This document shows positions 1 to 10,600 of a stretch of 64,000 nucleotides of DNA, piece after piece. The notes under the pieces were generated by a model. It was not told the origin of the DNA. It worked only from the letters and a program-made list of their open reading frames with translations, and did no database searches. The stretch is from contig NZ_VCHQ01000032.1 in assembly GCF_005860775.1 (NCBI RefSeq), positions 1 through 64,000 of the forward strand. Reading direction: 5' to 3'. A program made the position numbers and the translations under genes. Numbering within the stretch: the stretch's first letter is position 1; every line of letters starts with the position of its first letter. Source of the stretch: Klebsiella indica. Lineage in GTDB: Bacteria; Pseudomonadota; Gammaproteobacteria; Enterobacterales; Enterobacteriaceae.

Positions 1-476
1 CGTTTTGCCCGTCCCCCTGCACCCCCGGCATGGCGCTGAAAACCTGCCGCTGCGCGGTCCGCTCCACTCCGGCTTCATCTGGCGGACCGGGCGGGACTCG
101 ACGCTACTCGTCCCATCCCTGGGACTCGCCCTTCCAGGGCCAGCGCAAGCGCTGTTCAAAATTGCTCCCGGCAATTTTGTCCCTGTCTCGACCCGCCCTC
201 TGGCCGCCGTCCTGGCGGCCAGTCCTGGATGCGCGCCTGCGTTCTCGCCAGGTTTCCTTGATGCGCCCAACCCCCATGCGGTGAGTCCGTTATTCGTCAG
301 TGGCTTTTCAGAGGCTGAAAATCATAAAAAAAGTCATATCCTTTATATTTCAGCCCGTATCAGCTCAGTAAGCGAATCAACCGAATTAGATTTTCGTTTA
401 AACCACCAATAATGCGATTGCCGCTGACAAATAAAACAAAAGACAACACCGATGATTTGCTTAAGTGAGCGGCATT
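1..476. repeat. Left arm of a long inverted repeat (non-coding)
   Basis: This GC-rich block is repeated in opposite orientation at 51131-51527. The two match almost base for base except for a 76-bp stretch (104-179) present only here. The outer boundary is not seen because the window starts inside or at the edge of the repeat. Long open frames cross it but look like chance translations of GC-rich repeat DNA, with no ribosome binding site and no recognisable domain. I see no transposase. Confidence 0.85.
104..179. repeat. 76-bp palindromic module inserted in the left repeat arm
   Basis: This stretch is absent from the otherwise matching right arm. It holds two short hairpins: one around ATCCCTGGGAC, and one pairing CAAAATTG with CAATTTTG. 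The order and sequence of its parts resemble the core of the palindromic element at 38171-38327, including a shared GTTCAAAA...TTTTGTC hairpin. It is probably a small mobile intergenic module or the remnant of one. Confidence 0.6.
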
Positions 477-542
477 GGGGCAATATCACGGCAGTATTAT
501 CGACCCTTTGATAGCATTATACGTCGTTGAGATCGCCTCCTC

Positions 543-585
543 AGTTCCAGGCACGTTTAAGAACATTCAGTTCCCGCTCTCGCAT
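543..585 (-). other. Short ORF with a strong ribosome binding site, divergent from yihX
   Basis: On the minus strand an AAAGGAGAAG Shine-Dalgarno lies about 7 bases before an ATG that opens a 14-codon frame (M-R-E-R-E-L-N-V-L-K-R-A-W-N). It stops beside the inverted repeat. It may be the 5' stub of a gene cut off by repeat insertion or rearrangement, or a chance ORF. In E. coli the divergent neighbour here is the DeoR regulator yihW (csqR), but this peptide does not match its start. Confidence 0.3.
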
Positions 586-643
586 GGTCAAACTTCTCCT
601 TTCCCGCTACAGTTAATTTTCCACGGTACAAAAGGAGAGGACC

Positions 644-1243
644 ATGCTCTATATCTTTGATTTAGGTAATGTGATTGTCGATATTGACTTTAACCGCGTG
701 CTCGGGACATGGAGTGATTTAACGCGCATCCCTCTTGCGACACTGAAGCAGCATTTCACTATGGGGGAGGCGTTTCATCAGCATGAGCGCGGCGAAATCA
801 GCGATGAAGATTTTGCCGCAAAGATGTGCCACGAAATGAATATGTCGCTGAGCTACGAGCAGTTTTCTCATGGCTGGCAGGCTGTTTTTGTTGCCCTGCG
901 CCCGGACGTTATCACGATCATGCAAAAATTACGTGAACAGGGGCATCGGGTGGTGGTGCTGTCGAATACTAACCGTTTACATACCACTTTCTGGCCGGAT
1001 GAATACCCGGAGATACGCGCTGCCGCTGACCATATCTATCTTTCGCAAGAGATGGGGATGCGTAAACCCGAAGCGCGGATCTACCAGCGTGTTCTCGAAT
1101 CAGAAGGTTTCCCGGCTGAGAATGCGATCTTTTTCGACGATAACGCCGATAATATCGCGGGGGCTAATCTGTTAAGCATCACCAGTATTCTGGTGACCGG
1201 AAAGGAGACCATCCCTAACTATTTTGCCAAACAGTTATGTTAA
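644..1243 (+). CDS. yihX: HAD-family alpha-D-glucose-1-phosphate phosphatase YihX
   Basis: This 199-residue cytoplasmic protein of the haloacid dehalogenase superfamily matches E. coli YihX along its full length. Motif I is D-L-G-N-V-I-V-D at residues 6-13, which gives the nucleophilic Asp6 and general acid Asp in a slightly atypical DxGxV form. Motif II is VLSNTN near residue 105, and motif III/IV is the Lys in MRKPEAR and FFDDNADN near 165. Known family members hydrolyse alpha-glucose-1-phosphate and other sugar phosphates. An AGGAGAGG ribosome binding site precedes the ATG. Its 3' end overlaps the start of yihY by a few bases, suggesting co-transcription with yihY, dtd and fabY. Confidence 0.95.
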   Translation: MLYIFDLGNVIVDIDFNRVLGTWSDLTRIPLATLKQHFTMGEAFHQHERGEISDEDFAAKMCHEMNMSLSYEQFSHGWQAVFVALRPDVITIMQKLREQGHRVVVLSNTNRLHTTFWPDEYPEIRAAADHIYLSQEMGMRKPEARIYQRVLESEGFPAENAIFFDDNADNIAGANLLSITSILVTGKETIPNYFAKQLC

Positions 1244-2097
1244 AAACCGTTCATCAAAAAACAACGCGCAATGTGCGGCTGCTGGCAGGCTGGCTAAAGC
1301 TGTTATGGCGGCGTATTGATGAAGATAATATGACGACTCTGGCGGGCAACCTTGCCTATGTATCGTTGCTCTCCCTTGTGCCGCTTATCGCCGTGATTTT
1401 CGCGCTGTTCGCGGCATTTCCGATGTTTTCTGACGTCAGTATTCAGATTCGTCATTTTATTTTTGCCAATTTTATCCCGGCGACCGGGGATGTCATTCAG
1501 GGCTATATTGAGCAGTTTGTGGCTAACTCCCGGCGAATGACCGCCCTGGGCGCTTTCGGTCTGATCGTGACATCGTTGCTGCTGATGTATTCCATTGATA
1601 GCGCGTTGAATACGATCTGGCGCAGTACCCGAAAGCGACCAAAGACATACTCCTTTGCGGTTTACTGGATGATCCTGACTCTGGGGCCGCTACTGGCGGG
1701 GGCCAGCCTGGCGATCAGTTCTTATCTGCTGTCGTTACGGTGGGCAAGTGAACTGAATAGCTTTATTGATGATGTCCTGCGCATTTTCCCGTTGCTGTTA
1801 TCCTGGGTGGCATTCTGGCTGCTCTACAGCATTGTGCCGACGACACAGGTATGCAACCGCGATGCGGTGGTTGGTTCGCTGGTCGCCGCGCTGCTCTTTG
1901 AAGCAGGCAAGAAGGCCTTTGCTTTATATATCACCGCATTCCCGTCATATCAGTTGATTTACGGCGTGATTGCCGTGGTGCCTATTTTGTTCGTCTGGGT
2001 GTACTGGACGTGGTGTATCGTCTTGCTTGGCGCTGAAATTACTGTCACTCTCGGTGAATACCGCAAACTGAAAAAAGAAGAAACAGAACAATCATGA
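1237..2097 (+). CDS. yihY: YihY/BrkB-family inner membrane protein
   Basis: This 286-residue integral membrane protein has about six hydrophobic segments and the family hallmark near the N-terminus ([24 protein letters not shown]). It was once called RNase BN by mistake; its function is not established, and related proteins are loosely described as transporters or virulence factors. It starts inside the end of yihX, and its own stop overlaps the dtd start (ATGA type), so the three are probably translated together. The C-terminal tail is charged and slightly shorter than in E. coli. Confidence 0.92.
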   Translation: MLKTVHQKTTRNVRLLAGWLKLLWRRIDEDNMTTLAGNLAYVSLLSLVPLIAVIFALFAAFPMFSDVSIQIRHFIFANFIPATGDVIQGYIEQFVANSRRMTALGAFGLIVTSLLLMYSIDSALNTIWRSTRKRPKTYSFAVYWMILTLGPLLAGASLAISSYLLSLRWASELNSFIDDVLRIFPLLLSWVAFWLLYSIVPTTQVCNRDAVVGSLVAALLFEAGKKAFALYITAFPSYQLIYGVIAVVPILFVWVYWTWCIVLLGAEITVTLGEYRKLKKEETEQS

Positions 2098-2531
2098 TTG
2101 CATTAATTCAACGCGTATCCCGAGCCAGCGTTACCGTGGAGGATGACGTGACGGGTGAAATTGGCCCAGGGCTTCTGGTGCTGCTGGGTGTCGAGAGCGA
2201 CGATGATGAGCAAAAGGCGAACCGTCTATGCGAACGCGTACTGGGATACCGTATTTTTAGCGATGCCGAAGGCAAGATGAACCTTAACGTACGGCAGGCT
2301 GGCGGCAGCGTGCTGGTGGTCTCACAGTTTACGCTGGCGGCGGATACCGGGCGCGGAATGCGTCCCGGATTTTCTAAAGGGGCGGCGCCGGATAAAGCGG
2401 AAGCGCTGTACGAATATTTCGTTGAGCGCTGTCGCCACCAGGAAATGAATACACAGACCGGAAGATTTGCTGCCGATATGCAAGTTTCGCTGGTGAATGA
2501 TGGCCCAGTGACTTTTTGGTTGCAGGTATGA
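2094..2531 (+). CDS. dtd: D-aminoacyl-tRNA deacylase
   Basis: This 145-residue protein matches Dtd. It hydrolyses D-aminoacyl-tRNAs, notably D-Tyr-tRNA(Tyr), so that D-amino acids are not trapped or incorporated. The two signature motifs that build the active site across the homodimer are visible: SQFTLAAD near residue 78, and [11 protein letters not shown] at the C-terminus, where the Gly-Pro pair acts as the chirality filter. It overlaps yihY upstream and fabY downstream by four bases each, indicating translational coupling. Confidence 0.96.
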   Translation: MIALIQRVSRASVTVEDDVTGEIGPGLLVLLGVESDDDEQKANRLCERVLGYRIFSDAEGKMNLNVRQAGGSVLVVSQFTLAADTGRGMRPGFSKGAAPDKAEALYEYFVERCRHQEMNTQTGRFAADMQVSLVNDGPVTFWLQV

Positions 2532-3517
2532 GCCAGTTTTCAGTCAGGCAGCGGATAACAAAAGAGAGTACAGCTATGTATCACCTTCGTGTACCGCAAA
2601 CAGAAGAAGAGTTAGAGAGCTACTATCAGTTTCGCTGGGAGATGCTGCGTAAGCCGCTGCATCAGCCGAAAGGCTCCGAGCGGGATGCCTGGGATGCGAT
2701 GGCGCACCACCAGATGGTGGTCGATGAAGAGGGCAATCTGGTTGCCGTCGGGCGACTATATGTCAATGCGGAGAATGAAGCTTCCATTCGCTTTATGGCT
2801 GTGGATCCCTCGGTACAGGATAAAGGTCTGGGGACCCTGATGGCGATGACCCTGGAGTCCGTTGCCCGTCAGGAAGGCGTTAAACGCGTGACCTGTAGCG
2901 CCCGCGAAGATGCGGTGGACTTCTTTGCTAAGCTCGGTTTTGTCAATCAGGGTGAAATTACCACTCCGACCACCACCCCGATTCGCCATTTTTTGATGAT
3001 CAAGCCGATTGCCTCGCTGGACGATATTTTACACCGCGGCGACTGGTGCGCTCAGCTACAACAGGCCTGGTATCAGCATATCCCGCTTAGCGAGAAAATG
3101 GGCGTGCGCATTCAGCAGTATACCGGGCAAAAATTTATCACCACCATGCCGGAATCCGGCAACCAGAACCCGCACCATACGCTGTTTGCCGGCAGCCTGT
3201 TTTCACAGGCAACGTTAACCGGCTGGGGGCTTATCTGGCTGATGCTGCGTGAGCGGCATCTCGGCGGCACAATTATTCTTGCCGATGCGCATATTCGATA
3301 TAGCCAGCCCATTAGCGGACGCCCCAGCGCCGTTGCCGATCTCGGCTCCCTGAGCGGCGATCTCGATCGTCTGGCGCGAGGGCGCAAAGCGCGCGTTCAG
3401 CTACAGGTTGAACTCTTTGGCGACGACCAGTTGGGTGCGGTTTTTGAGGGGATCTACATTGTTCTTCCCGCGAAGCCGTTCGGCTCGTATGAAGAGGGCG
3501 GGAACGAAGAAGAGTAG
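2528..3517 (+). CDS. fabY: Acetyl-CoA/ACP-linked fatty acid initiation protein FabY (YiiD)
   Basis: A GNAT acetyltransferase domain (about residues 15-150, with the acetyl-CoA loop around DKGLGTLMA) is fused to a C-terminal hotdog/thioesterase-like domain (about 175-320). This is the architecture of E. coli YiiD/FabY, implicated in an alternative, FabH-independent start of fatty acid synthesis. I chose the ATG at 2528 because it overlaps the dtd stop as ATGA and gives the usual 329 residues starting MSQF. An in-frame upstream GTG would add four residues. It is the last gene of the yihX-yihY-dtd-fabY unit. Confidence 0.9.
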   Translation: MSQFSVRQRITKESTAMYHLRVPQTEEELESYYQFRWEMLRKPLHQPKGSERDAWDAMAHHQMVVDEEGNLVAVGRLYVNAENEASIRFMAVDPSVQDKGLGTLMAMTLESVARQEGVKRVTCSAREDAVDFFAKLGFVNQGEITTPTTTPIRHFLMIKPIASLDDILHRGDWCAQLQQAWYQHIPLSEKMGVRIQQYTGQKFITTMPESGNQNPHHTLFAGSLFSQATLTGWGLIWLMLRERHLGGTIILADAHIRYSQPISGRPSAVADLGSLSGDLDRLARGRKARVQLQVELFGDDQLGAVFEGIYIVLPAKPFGSYEEGGNEEE

Positions 3518-3536
3518 TTTCCCTGCGTGCTTATCT

Positions 3537-4454
3537 CTATTGGCCTGGTGATTTAACCCGCCAGGCGATATCCCTCATAGCGCTTCGTGCCGCCGGGCTG
3601 ATTCCCCCTGACTGAAAGAAGCCATGAATCACCCCGAGATAGCGCTGACAGGTGCAGTCAACGCCCTGCTCAACCATGTGCCGATACAGCGCTTCGCCTT
3701 CATCACACAAGGGATCGTATTCCGCGGTCAGAATATGCACTGGCGGTAAGCCATTAAAGTCGTTACGCCACAGCGGGCTGGCTTCCGGATGACGGCGTTC
3801 TGTTGATGAGAGGTACATTTCATAGCCACTGAGCAGCGTATCCTCGGTGATGATGTAATCTTTACCGTTGTCGATATAGCTCTTCATGCTGGCGGTGGGA
3901 TCCAGCATCGGGTAAATCAGAATCAGTTGCGCTGGCTGCCAGCTATGGGCAGCTTTAAGGCGCAGAGCGGTCACTAATGCCAGATGTCCTCCGGCGCTAT
4001 CGCCAGCAAGCGTAATACGGGAAGCGTCGATTGCGAGTCGTTCTGCGTGGCGATGAATAATCAGCGTTCCCTTTTCCGCATCGTCATGCGCGGCAGGGAA
4101 AGTCTGCTCTGGCGCTAGCCGGTATTGCATGGCGATAACCCGACAGCCGCTATGGTATGCTAACTGGCGGAGCTGATTGTCATGAGTGGCGAAACCGCCG
4201 CTGATAAAGCAGCCGCCGTGGAAATAGATAACGGCAGGGAGAGCGCCAGAAGCGTTAAGGGGAGAGACAACGCGAAATGCCATGCCCTCAAGCTCGATAT
4301 CTTCTACCTGAACGCGCTTTTCCTGTTCTCCAGCCAGTACCGTACTGGCGATATAGCCGCGTCTACGGTCATCAATATTCTGTTCGCGCGATGAGGGGCG
4401 GCCTGCATCGATAAATTCCTGAACCAGTTCTGCAATGCCTTTTTCAAGCGCCAT
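3537..4454 (-). CDS. Aes-like alpha/beta hydrolase (putative acetyl esterase)
   Basis: This 305-residue hormone-sensitive-lipase-family esterase carries the oxyanion motif YFHGGCF near residue 78 (family HGGG, with Cys in the third Gly position) and the nucleophile elbow GDSAGG near residue 151. The acid is plausibly in AEYDPLCDEG and the histidine in GVIHGFFQSG. The expected activity is hydrolysis of short-chain acyl esters; the natural substrate is unknown. It stands alone, convergent with fabY, and is not part of this neighbourhood in E. coli K-12. A related esterase is known beside fdhE in Salmonella. Confidence 0.85.
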   Translation of the reverse strand: MALEKGIAELVQEFIDAGRPSSREQNIDDRRRGYIASTVLAGEQEKRVQVEDIELEGMAFRVVSPLNASGALPAVIYFHGGCFISGGFATHDNQLRQLAYHSGCRVIAMQYRLAPEQTFPAAHDDAEKGTLIIHRHAERLAIDASRITLAGDSAGGHLALVTALRLKAAHSWQPAQLILIYPMLDPTASMKSYIDNGKDYIITEDTLLSGYEMYLSSTERRHPEASPLWRNDFNGLPPVHILTAEYDPLCDEGEALYRHMVEQGVDCTCQRYLGVIHGFFQSGGISPAARSAMRDIAWRVKSPGQ

Positions 4455-4599
4455 TTGTTATTCTCTTTCCTGTTTGGATATACAGTATTTTGGCCTGGTT
4501 TTTAATAAAAGAAAACGGCAGATTTCAGTCAAGGGATGCAATGCGATGCTAAAGAGTTTACTGGAATACCAGACGTGATGACGTCTTACTTATTTGTAA

Positions 4600-4623
4600 G
4601 CCGGGCAGCAAGCGCCGCCCGGC
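4600..4623. repeat. REP-like palindrome
   Basis: GCCGGGC and GCCCGGC face each other across a short loop between the esterase promoter side and the 3' end of fdhE. It resembles enterobacterial REP elements and could act as a 3' stabilising hairpin for fdhE mRNA. Confidence 0.6.
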
Positions 4624-4636
4624 ATAACGTCAGCAA

Positions 4637-5566
4637 CTACTCCCCTTCTCCCGGGAACAGGAATGGGTTGATGGAGCTGCGGGCAAAACCCTCTTGTTCC
4701 ATACGCGCGTCCAGCACCAGAGATGCCAGGTCATCGGCGACGGCGTCAACGTTTGGATCTTTTTCCTGATAGAGAATTTTCAGGTAAGTCCCACAGTCGC
4801 CACAGCTTTCGGCTTTAATCGCCGCTTGCTCGTTATCCAGCGACCAGTAGTGCAGATCCCGGGTCTGTTCGCAGTTGCTGCATTTCACGCGTACCACGTG
4901 CCACTCGGTTTCACACAGGTTACAGTGGAGATAACGCAGACCCTGGGTGGTGCCAATTTGTACCACGCTGGAGACCGGCATAGAACCGCATACCGGACAG
5001 AACTGACGCTGCTCACCATATTCCGCGCGGGCTTTTCCAGGGATCAGGCTGGCCATCTGCGCCCAGTAGAGCGACAGCGCGGCCCAGATGAACGGTGCTT
5101 TATCGCTGCTGACCGACGTGAAATCAGACGCAAACAGCGCGCTTGCCATCAGTTCCAGCTCCTGCTCCGAGGCCTTCTCCAGATTCTCGATAACCGCCAG
5201 CGCCGGGCCGCTCATTTCAGGCTTCAGCTCGGCAATCAGCGAATGCAGCAGCTTATGCCAGTGCTTATCACGAGGCAGAATGTGGATATCGAGCGGCGGT
5301 TTACCCTGCGCGTTCGCTTCTTTGATGCGCGTAGTCAGATCCATCTCCAGCGGGTGGTCGTACAGCACCACTTCCTGCGCATGGGCGATCAGCGCGGCAA
5401 AGCGCAGGTAATCGCCCAGCGGGTTATTTTCAGCCAGTTCGCGCAGGCGTGTGGCGCGACGGTGATATAAATTTTTTAGCCGGGGGAATAATAGCGGCGG
5501 GATCATATCCGTCGCGCGTTTTTCGCTCTGTTCCAGCTCGTCTTGCGGGATGATACGAATGCTCAT
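4637..5566 (-). CDS. fdhE: Formate dehydrogenase accessory protein FdhE
   Basis: This 309-residue cytoplasmic protein is needed to make active respiratory formate dehydrogenases and interacts with their catalytic subunits. Four rubredoxin-like cysteine pairs lie in the C-terminal half: CPVC near residue 192, CNLC near 216, CSNC near 232 and CGDC near 255. All are intact and would hold iron. It normally follows fdoI directly, often with overlap. Here a 526-bp gap and a terminator lie between them, so it probably depends on its own promoter or on read-through. Confidence 0.95.
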   Translation of the reverse strand: MSIRIIPQDELEQSEKRATDMIPPLLFPRLKNLYHRRATRLRELAENNPLGDYLRFAALIAHAQEVVLYDHPLEMDLTTRIKEANAQGKPPLDIHILPRDKHWHKLLHSLIAELKPEMSGPALAVIENLEKASEQELELMASALFASDFTSVSSDKAPFIWAALSLYWAQMASLIPGKARAEYGEQRQFCPVCGSMPVSSVVQIGTTQGLRYLHCNLCETEWHVVRVKCSNCEQTRDLHYWSLDNEQAAIKAESCGDCGTYLKILYQEKDPNVDAVADDLASLVLDARMEQEGFARSSINPFLFPGEGE

Positions 5567-5576
5567 TGAGTCACTT

Positions 5577-5723
5577 CCTGGTTGGGCAGGCTATCCCCTG
5601 GTTTTTCAGGCTGCGCCAGCGTTGGTTGCGCGCGTTTGCCGTTTTGATGCGACCAGAAATCCATGAGGTATAAAGTGGCCTGCTCTGTAATTTGGCGGGC
5701 ATCATGTCGTCCGCTCTGTGAAT
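5577..5723 (-). pseudogene. Unidentified 3' coding fragment abutting fdhE
   Basis: On the minus strand an open frame of about 48 codons has no start codon of its own near the left boundary and ends with TGA overlapping the fdhE start (CAATGAGC). The readable tail includes YLMDFWSHQNGK and a Pro/Glu-rich end. The overlap at fdhE is what one expects of a genuine upstream gene in the operon, but only its C-terminus remains. It is not the C-terminus of FdoI, which is intact further upstream. I do not recognise the family. Confidence 0.4.
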
Positions 5724-6031
5724 ATCGCTAATGATAACCGTAATTGACCTACGGGATATACCTATGGCATCGCAATGTGTACGTTACGATACCCGATGTT
5801 GATACCGCAGACTATGCGCCGTGCAGCTGTGAATAGCTCGTCGTGGACTCAAGCGGTGCAATAGCTAAGCTGCATGTCTGCTCTGTTTGCGACGCAATAC
5901 CGATTTTCGCGCGAGGGCGAACCCACGCAGTCCGGGGATTCACGATATGTCTTTTTAGTGAAAGTATCTATTCGATGCTCATATGACCAGAATCCCGGTT
6001 GGTTCGCTGTCTATATAAAGCGGTATCCGCT
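5724..6031. other. Intergenic DNA between fdoI and fdhE
   Basis: About 300 bases with no convincing gene, ribosome binding site or domain. Its base composition is lower in GC than the flanking fdo genes. It separates two genes that are normally adjacent, so it may be the scar of an insertion or replacement. Confidence 0.5.
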
Positions 6032-6063
6032 AAAAAAATGGCGTCGATGCACGACGCCATTTT
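6032..6063 (-). terminator. Terminator after fdoGHI
   Basis: AATGGCGTC and GACGCCATT form a stem with a short loop, flanked by A-runs on one side and T-runs on the other, about 30 bases after the fdoI stop. It is a good intrinsic terminator for the minus-strand fdo transcript. Confidence 0.8.
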
Positions 6064-6092
6064 CGCGAGCCACAACATACTTGCGCTAATGG

Positions 6093-6722
6093 TTAGCGCT
6101 TATCCTGCTTTTCGCTAACCTCACGGTACCAGCGTGGGTGATGCTTCTTCGCCCATGTCTTCGTGACCCAGCCTTCCACCATCGCGGTAATCGTGCCTTT
6201 TACCCACAGCGCGGCGTAAATATGCACCATGATAACCACAATTAGCGCCACGGCGGAAAACGAATGCAGCAGCAGCGCAAAGCGGATCACCGGAATGGAG
6301 AACGCTGGCGCAAAGTACGGACGCCAGATAATCACCCCGCTTACCAGCAGCAGCACCAGGAGGATAATCGCCGCCCAGAACACGCATTTCTGGCCGAAGT
6401 TATAGCGCCCGGTGTCGCCCACTTCCTCATTAACGACGATCTTGCGAATATTCTTCGCCCAGAAGATATCGTCCCGGTTGATCAGGTTGTGATGCCAGTA
6501 ACGGAAGAACATGATGATGAACGAAGCAAACATGATTACGCCGACAAACGGGTGCAGAATGCGCGCCAGCTGTGGGGTACCCATGATTTGCATCAGCCAG
6601 TTGAAGGACGGGAAGAAGAAGCCCAGCCCGCTCACCGCCGCCAGCACGAAGCAGAAGGCGGTGACCCAGTGGTTGATTCGCTCTGGCGCTGTGTAGCGCA
6701 CGATGGTGTCACGTCTTTTCAT
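6093..6722 (-). CDS. fdoI: Formate dehydrogenase-O, cytochrome b556 subunit
   Basis: This 209-residue inner-membrane gamma subunit anchors FdoGH and passes electrons from formate oxidation to quinone. Four membrane helices are evident, with conserved haem-ligand histidines in [20 protein letters not shown] and VHIYAALW. It overlaps the fdoH stop by four bases (ATGA). Against E. coli FdoI the sequence is nearly identical apart from a slightly divergent, shorter tail (SEKQDKR). Confidence 0.96.
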   Translation of the reverse strand: MKRRDTIVRYTAPERINHWVTAFCFVLAAVSGLGFFFPSFNWLMQIMGTPQLARILHPFVGVIMFASFIIMFFRYWHHNLINRDDIFWAKNIRKIVVNEEVGDTGRYNFGQKCVFWAAIILLVLLLVSGVIIWRPYFAPAFSIPVIRFALLLHSFSAVALIVVIMVHIYAALWVKGTITAMVEGWVTKTWAKKHHPRWYREVSEKQDKR

Positions 6723-7621
6723 TTGCGCACCTCGTCATTCTCTTCATGCAGGTTGTCTTCTTCCTCTTCTGCGCGGTTCGGGCCGACACCGACATAGTGG
6801 AAGATGCTGGCGGCGAAGGTGGCCGCAAAGCCGACCGCCGCAAGAGGTTTCCAGATGCCTTTCCAGAACTTCACGGTGGCGCTGATTTCCGGATTTTCCG
6901 GCAGGCCGTGATACAGATTCGGCTTGTCGGCGTGGTGCAGCACGTACATCACGTGCGTACCGCCGACGCCTGCCGGATCGTACAGTCCGGCGTTGTCGTA
7001 GCCGCGGGTTTTCAGCTCGGTCACGCGCTCAGCCGCCAGGGTTTTCATATCCTCTTTGGAGCCAAAGTGGATAGCGCCGGTGGGGCAGGTTTTCACGCAG
7101 GCCGGTTCCTGTCCCACTGTTACGCGGTCGACGCACAGGGTGCATTTGTAGACGCGGTTGTCTTCCGGGTTCAGGCGCGGCACGTTAAACGGACAGCCGG
7201 CGATGCAGTAGCCGCAGCCGATGCACTGCTCGGACTGGAAGTCGACGATGCCGTTGGCATACTGAATGATCGCCCCTTCCGCCGGGCAGGCCTTCAGACA
7301 GCCCGGATCGGCGCAATGCATACAGCCATCCTTGCGGATAAGCCACTCCAGTTTGTCGTTCTGCTCTACTTCCGAGAAGCGCATCACCGTCCAGGATTTG
7401 GCGGTCAGATCGGCGGGGTTATCGTATACCCCGACGTTATGACCAACTTCATCACGGATGTCGTTCCATTCTGAACACGCCACCTGACAGGCTTTACAGC
7501 CGATACAGGTGGTGACGTCGATAAGCTTCGCCACCTCTTCCTGATACTCTCGCGCCCGCGGCGCGGGAGTGAAACCGTTAGTCGCGGAACGACGAACGAT
7601 GTCTTGCGATTGATAAGCCAT
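6719..7621 (-). CDS. fdoH: Formate dehydrogenase-O, iron-sulfur beta subunit
   Basis: This 300-residue electron-transfer subunit has four ferredoxin-type cysteine clusters: [11 protein letters not shown] near residue 39, [14 protein letters not shown] near 100, [12 protein letters not shown] near 133, and CTLCVDR plus CVKTCP near 160-180. These wire the FdoG active site to the haems of FdoI. A single C-terminal membrane helix near residues 255-280 ([20 protein letters not shown]) anchors it on the periplasmic side. It lies 12 bases after fdoG and overlaps fdoI. Confidence 0.97.
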   Translation of the reverse strand: MAYQSQDIVRRSATNGFTPAPRAREYQEEVAKLIDVTTCIGCKACQVACSEWNDIRDEVGHNVGVYDNPADLTAKSWTVMRFSEVEQNDKLEWLIRKDGCMHCADPGCLKACPAEGAIIQYANGIVDFQSEQCIGCGYCIAGCPFNVPRLNPEDNRVYKCTLCVDRVTVGQEPACVKTCPTGAIHFGSKEDMKTLAAERVTELKTRGYDNAGLYDPAGVGGTHVMYVLHHADKPNLYHGLPENPEISATVKFWKGIWKPLAAVGFAATFAASIFHYVGVGPNRAEEEEDNLHEENDEVRK

Positions 7622-7633
7622 AGGTCGTCTCCG

Positions 7634-10600
7634 TTACACCTTTTCCACATTCACCAGGAAAGATTTGAACTCCGGCGTTTGTGTGTTCGCATCACCGACA
7701 AATGGCGTCAGGGTATTGGCGATAAAGCCTTTCTTCGCCACGCCCTCGTAGCCCCAGTGAATCGGAATACCGATAGTGTCGATATCTTTACCGTCTGCTT
7801 TCAGCGTGCGAATACGCTTAGTCACCACCGCCTTGGCTTTGATATAGCCGCGGTTAGAGGAGACCTTAACGGTATCGCCGTGAGCGATGCCGAGTTTATT
7901 CGCCAGCTTCTCGCCGATCTCCACAAACTGTTCTGGCTGTGCGATGGCATTCAGCAGCGCGTGCTTGGTCCAGTAGTGGAAGTGCTCGGTCAGGCGGTAA
8001 GTGGTGCCGACGTACGGGAATTTCGCCACTTTGCCCATCTGCTCAAGGTCGTCTTTAAAGACGCGAGCGGCCGGGTTAGAGACCACATTCGGGTGCAGCG
8101 GGTTAGTTCCCAACGGCGTTTCAAAGGGTTCGTAGTGTTCCGGGAACGGCCCTTCCGCCATCTTATCGATCGCGAACAGGCGCCCCATCCCTTCCGGCTG
8201 CATGATAAACGGCCCAACGTCGCTGCCAGGCGCGGCGGCGCTGTAGTCCGGGATATCAATACCTCCCCATTTTGCGCCGTCCCATTTCAGCAACTGGCGT
8301 TTCGGATCCCACGGTTTCCCCTGGGTGTCAGCGGAGGCGCGGTTATACAGAATGCGGCGGTTAAGCGGCCATGCCCACGCCCAGCCCAGCGTATTGCCGA
8401 GGCCTGACGGGTCGGCGTTATCACGGCGCGCCATCTGGTTGCCGTCCGGCGTCCAGCTACCGGTGAAGATCCAGCAGCCGCTGGCGGTGGTACCGTCATC
8501 CCGCAACTGCGCGAACGAACTCAACTGCTGGCCTTTCTTGACGATCACCGCGCCGGTTGCCGGATCGACAAGATCCGCCAGCGCTTTACCGTTGCTCTCC
8601 ATCGCCACTTCTTCCGAAGCGGGTTCATGAGGGGTGGCGTAGTTCCACGTCATGTTCAGCACCGGCTCTGGCGTTGTGCCGCCCTGTTCGGCGTACATCT
8701 TACGCAGACGCAGGAAGATACCGGCCAGAATCTCGCCATCGGTGACGGCAATTCCGGGGGCGTCCGCGCCTTTCCAGTGCCACTGCAGCCAGCGGCCGGA
8801 GTTAACGATAGAACCGTTCTCTTCGGCGAAACAGGTGGATGGCAGGCGGAACACTTCGGTCTGGATTTTCGACGGATCAACGTCGTTCGACTCACCGTGG
8901 TTTTGCCAGAAGGTGGACGTTTCGGTATTGAGCGGATCGATGGTCACCAGATACTTCAGTTTCGAAAGCGACGCCACGATCTTGTTTTTATTCGGGAATG
9001 AGGCCACCGGGTTAAAGCCCTGGCAGATATAGCCATTCACTTTACCCTGGCTCATCATCTCGAAATACTGCAGTACGTCGTAGCCTTTATCCCACTTCGG
9101 CAGCCAGTCAAAGCCCCAGTTGTTTTCTGCTGTGGCTTTATCGCCAAAGAAGGCCTTCATCATGGAAACGAAGAATTTCGGGTAGTTGCCCCAGTAGTTC
9201 ACCTGGCCCTTCAACAGCGGTTTTGGCGTGTTGGCGGCGAGGTAGGTTTGCAGATCGGTCTGTTTTTCGTTCGGCAGCGTCAGGTAACCCGGCAGGCTCT
9301 GCGACAGCAGGCCGAGGTCAGTCAGCCCCTGGATATTGGAGTGACCGCGCAGGGCGTTGACGCCACCGCCAGCCATCCCCATATTGCCGAGCAGCAGCTG
9401 GATCATCGCCATCGTACGAATGTTTTGCGCGCCGATGGAGTGTTGCGTCCAGCCGAGCGCATACAGGAACGATGCGGTTTTATCATGGGCGCTGGTTTCC
9501 GCGATATATTCGCAGACTTTCAGGAAGTCGGCTTTTGGTGTACCGCAGATGTTTTCGACAACTTCCGGTGTATAACGGGAAACGTGCTGTTTCAGCAGGT
9601 TCCAGACGCAGCGCGGATGTTGCAGCGTGGTATCGCGTCTGGCAAAGCCGTTTTCATCCAGCTCATAATTCCAGGACGTTTTATCGTACTTGCGGGCTTC
9701 CGCGTCGTAGCCGCTGAACAGACCGTCTTCAAAGCTGTAATCCTCACGCACGATCAGGCTGGCGTTGGTATAGGCTTCGGTATATTCACGGTTGATTTTT
9801 TCGTTGTTCAACAGGTACAGCATGACGCCTGACAAGAAGGTAATGTCAGTACCGGAGCGAATGGGGGCATAGAAATCGGCCACCGATGCGGTACGCGTAA
9901 AACGGGGATCGATCACAATCAGCTTCGCGCCATTGTGAATTTTGGCTTCCATCGCCCAGCGGAACCCGACAGGGTGCGCTTCAGCGGCGTTACCGCCCAT
10001 TACCACGACGAGGTTGGCGTTTTTGATGTCGACCCAGTGGTTGGTCATCGCACCGCGACCAAATGTTGGAGCAAGACTTGCTACCGTTGGTCCGTGTCAG
10101 ACGCGCGCCTGGTTGTCGACCGCGAGCATGCCGAGCGATCGGGTAAATTTCTGGGTTAAATAACCGGTTTCGTTACTGGAAGCGGAGGCGCACAGCATAC
10201 CGGTGGTCAGCCAGCGGTTAACGGTGGTGCCCGCGCTGTTTTGCGCGATAAAGTTGGCGTCGCGGTCCTCTTTCATCAGCTTAGCGATGCGGTCAAACGC
10301 CTCATCCCAGCTGATTTGCTGCCACTTATCGGAGCCTGGCGCACGGTATTCCGGGAATTTCAGGCGGCTTTCGGAGTGGATAAAGTCCACCAGACCGGCC
10401 CCTTTCGGGCAGAGCGCACCACGGTTGACCGGGTGATCCGGGTCACCTTCGATATGGAAGATTGACGCTTTGGCATTTTTTGCGCCGTCGCCGAGGCTGT
10501 ACATTAACAGCCCGCAGCCAACGGAACAGTAAGTGCAGGTGTTACGGGTTTCGCGGGTGCGCAGCAGTTTGTACTGCCTGGTTTCCGCGAGCGCTGCGCC

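Noticed and set aside
5-412. Open frame of 135 codons across the left repeat arm
   Set aside because: Lies wholly in the repeat, lacks a ribosome binding site, and the right copy does not keep the frame.
7604-8407. Long plus-strand frames across fdoG and fdoH
   Set aside because: Antisense shadows of high-GC genes; the minus-strand products are full-length known enzymes.
7634-10099. fdoG as a pseudogene because of the in-frame stop
   Set aside because: The TGA is at the family selenocysteine position with a SECIS-like hairpin, and both halves are intact.
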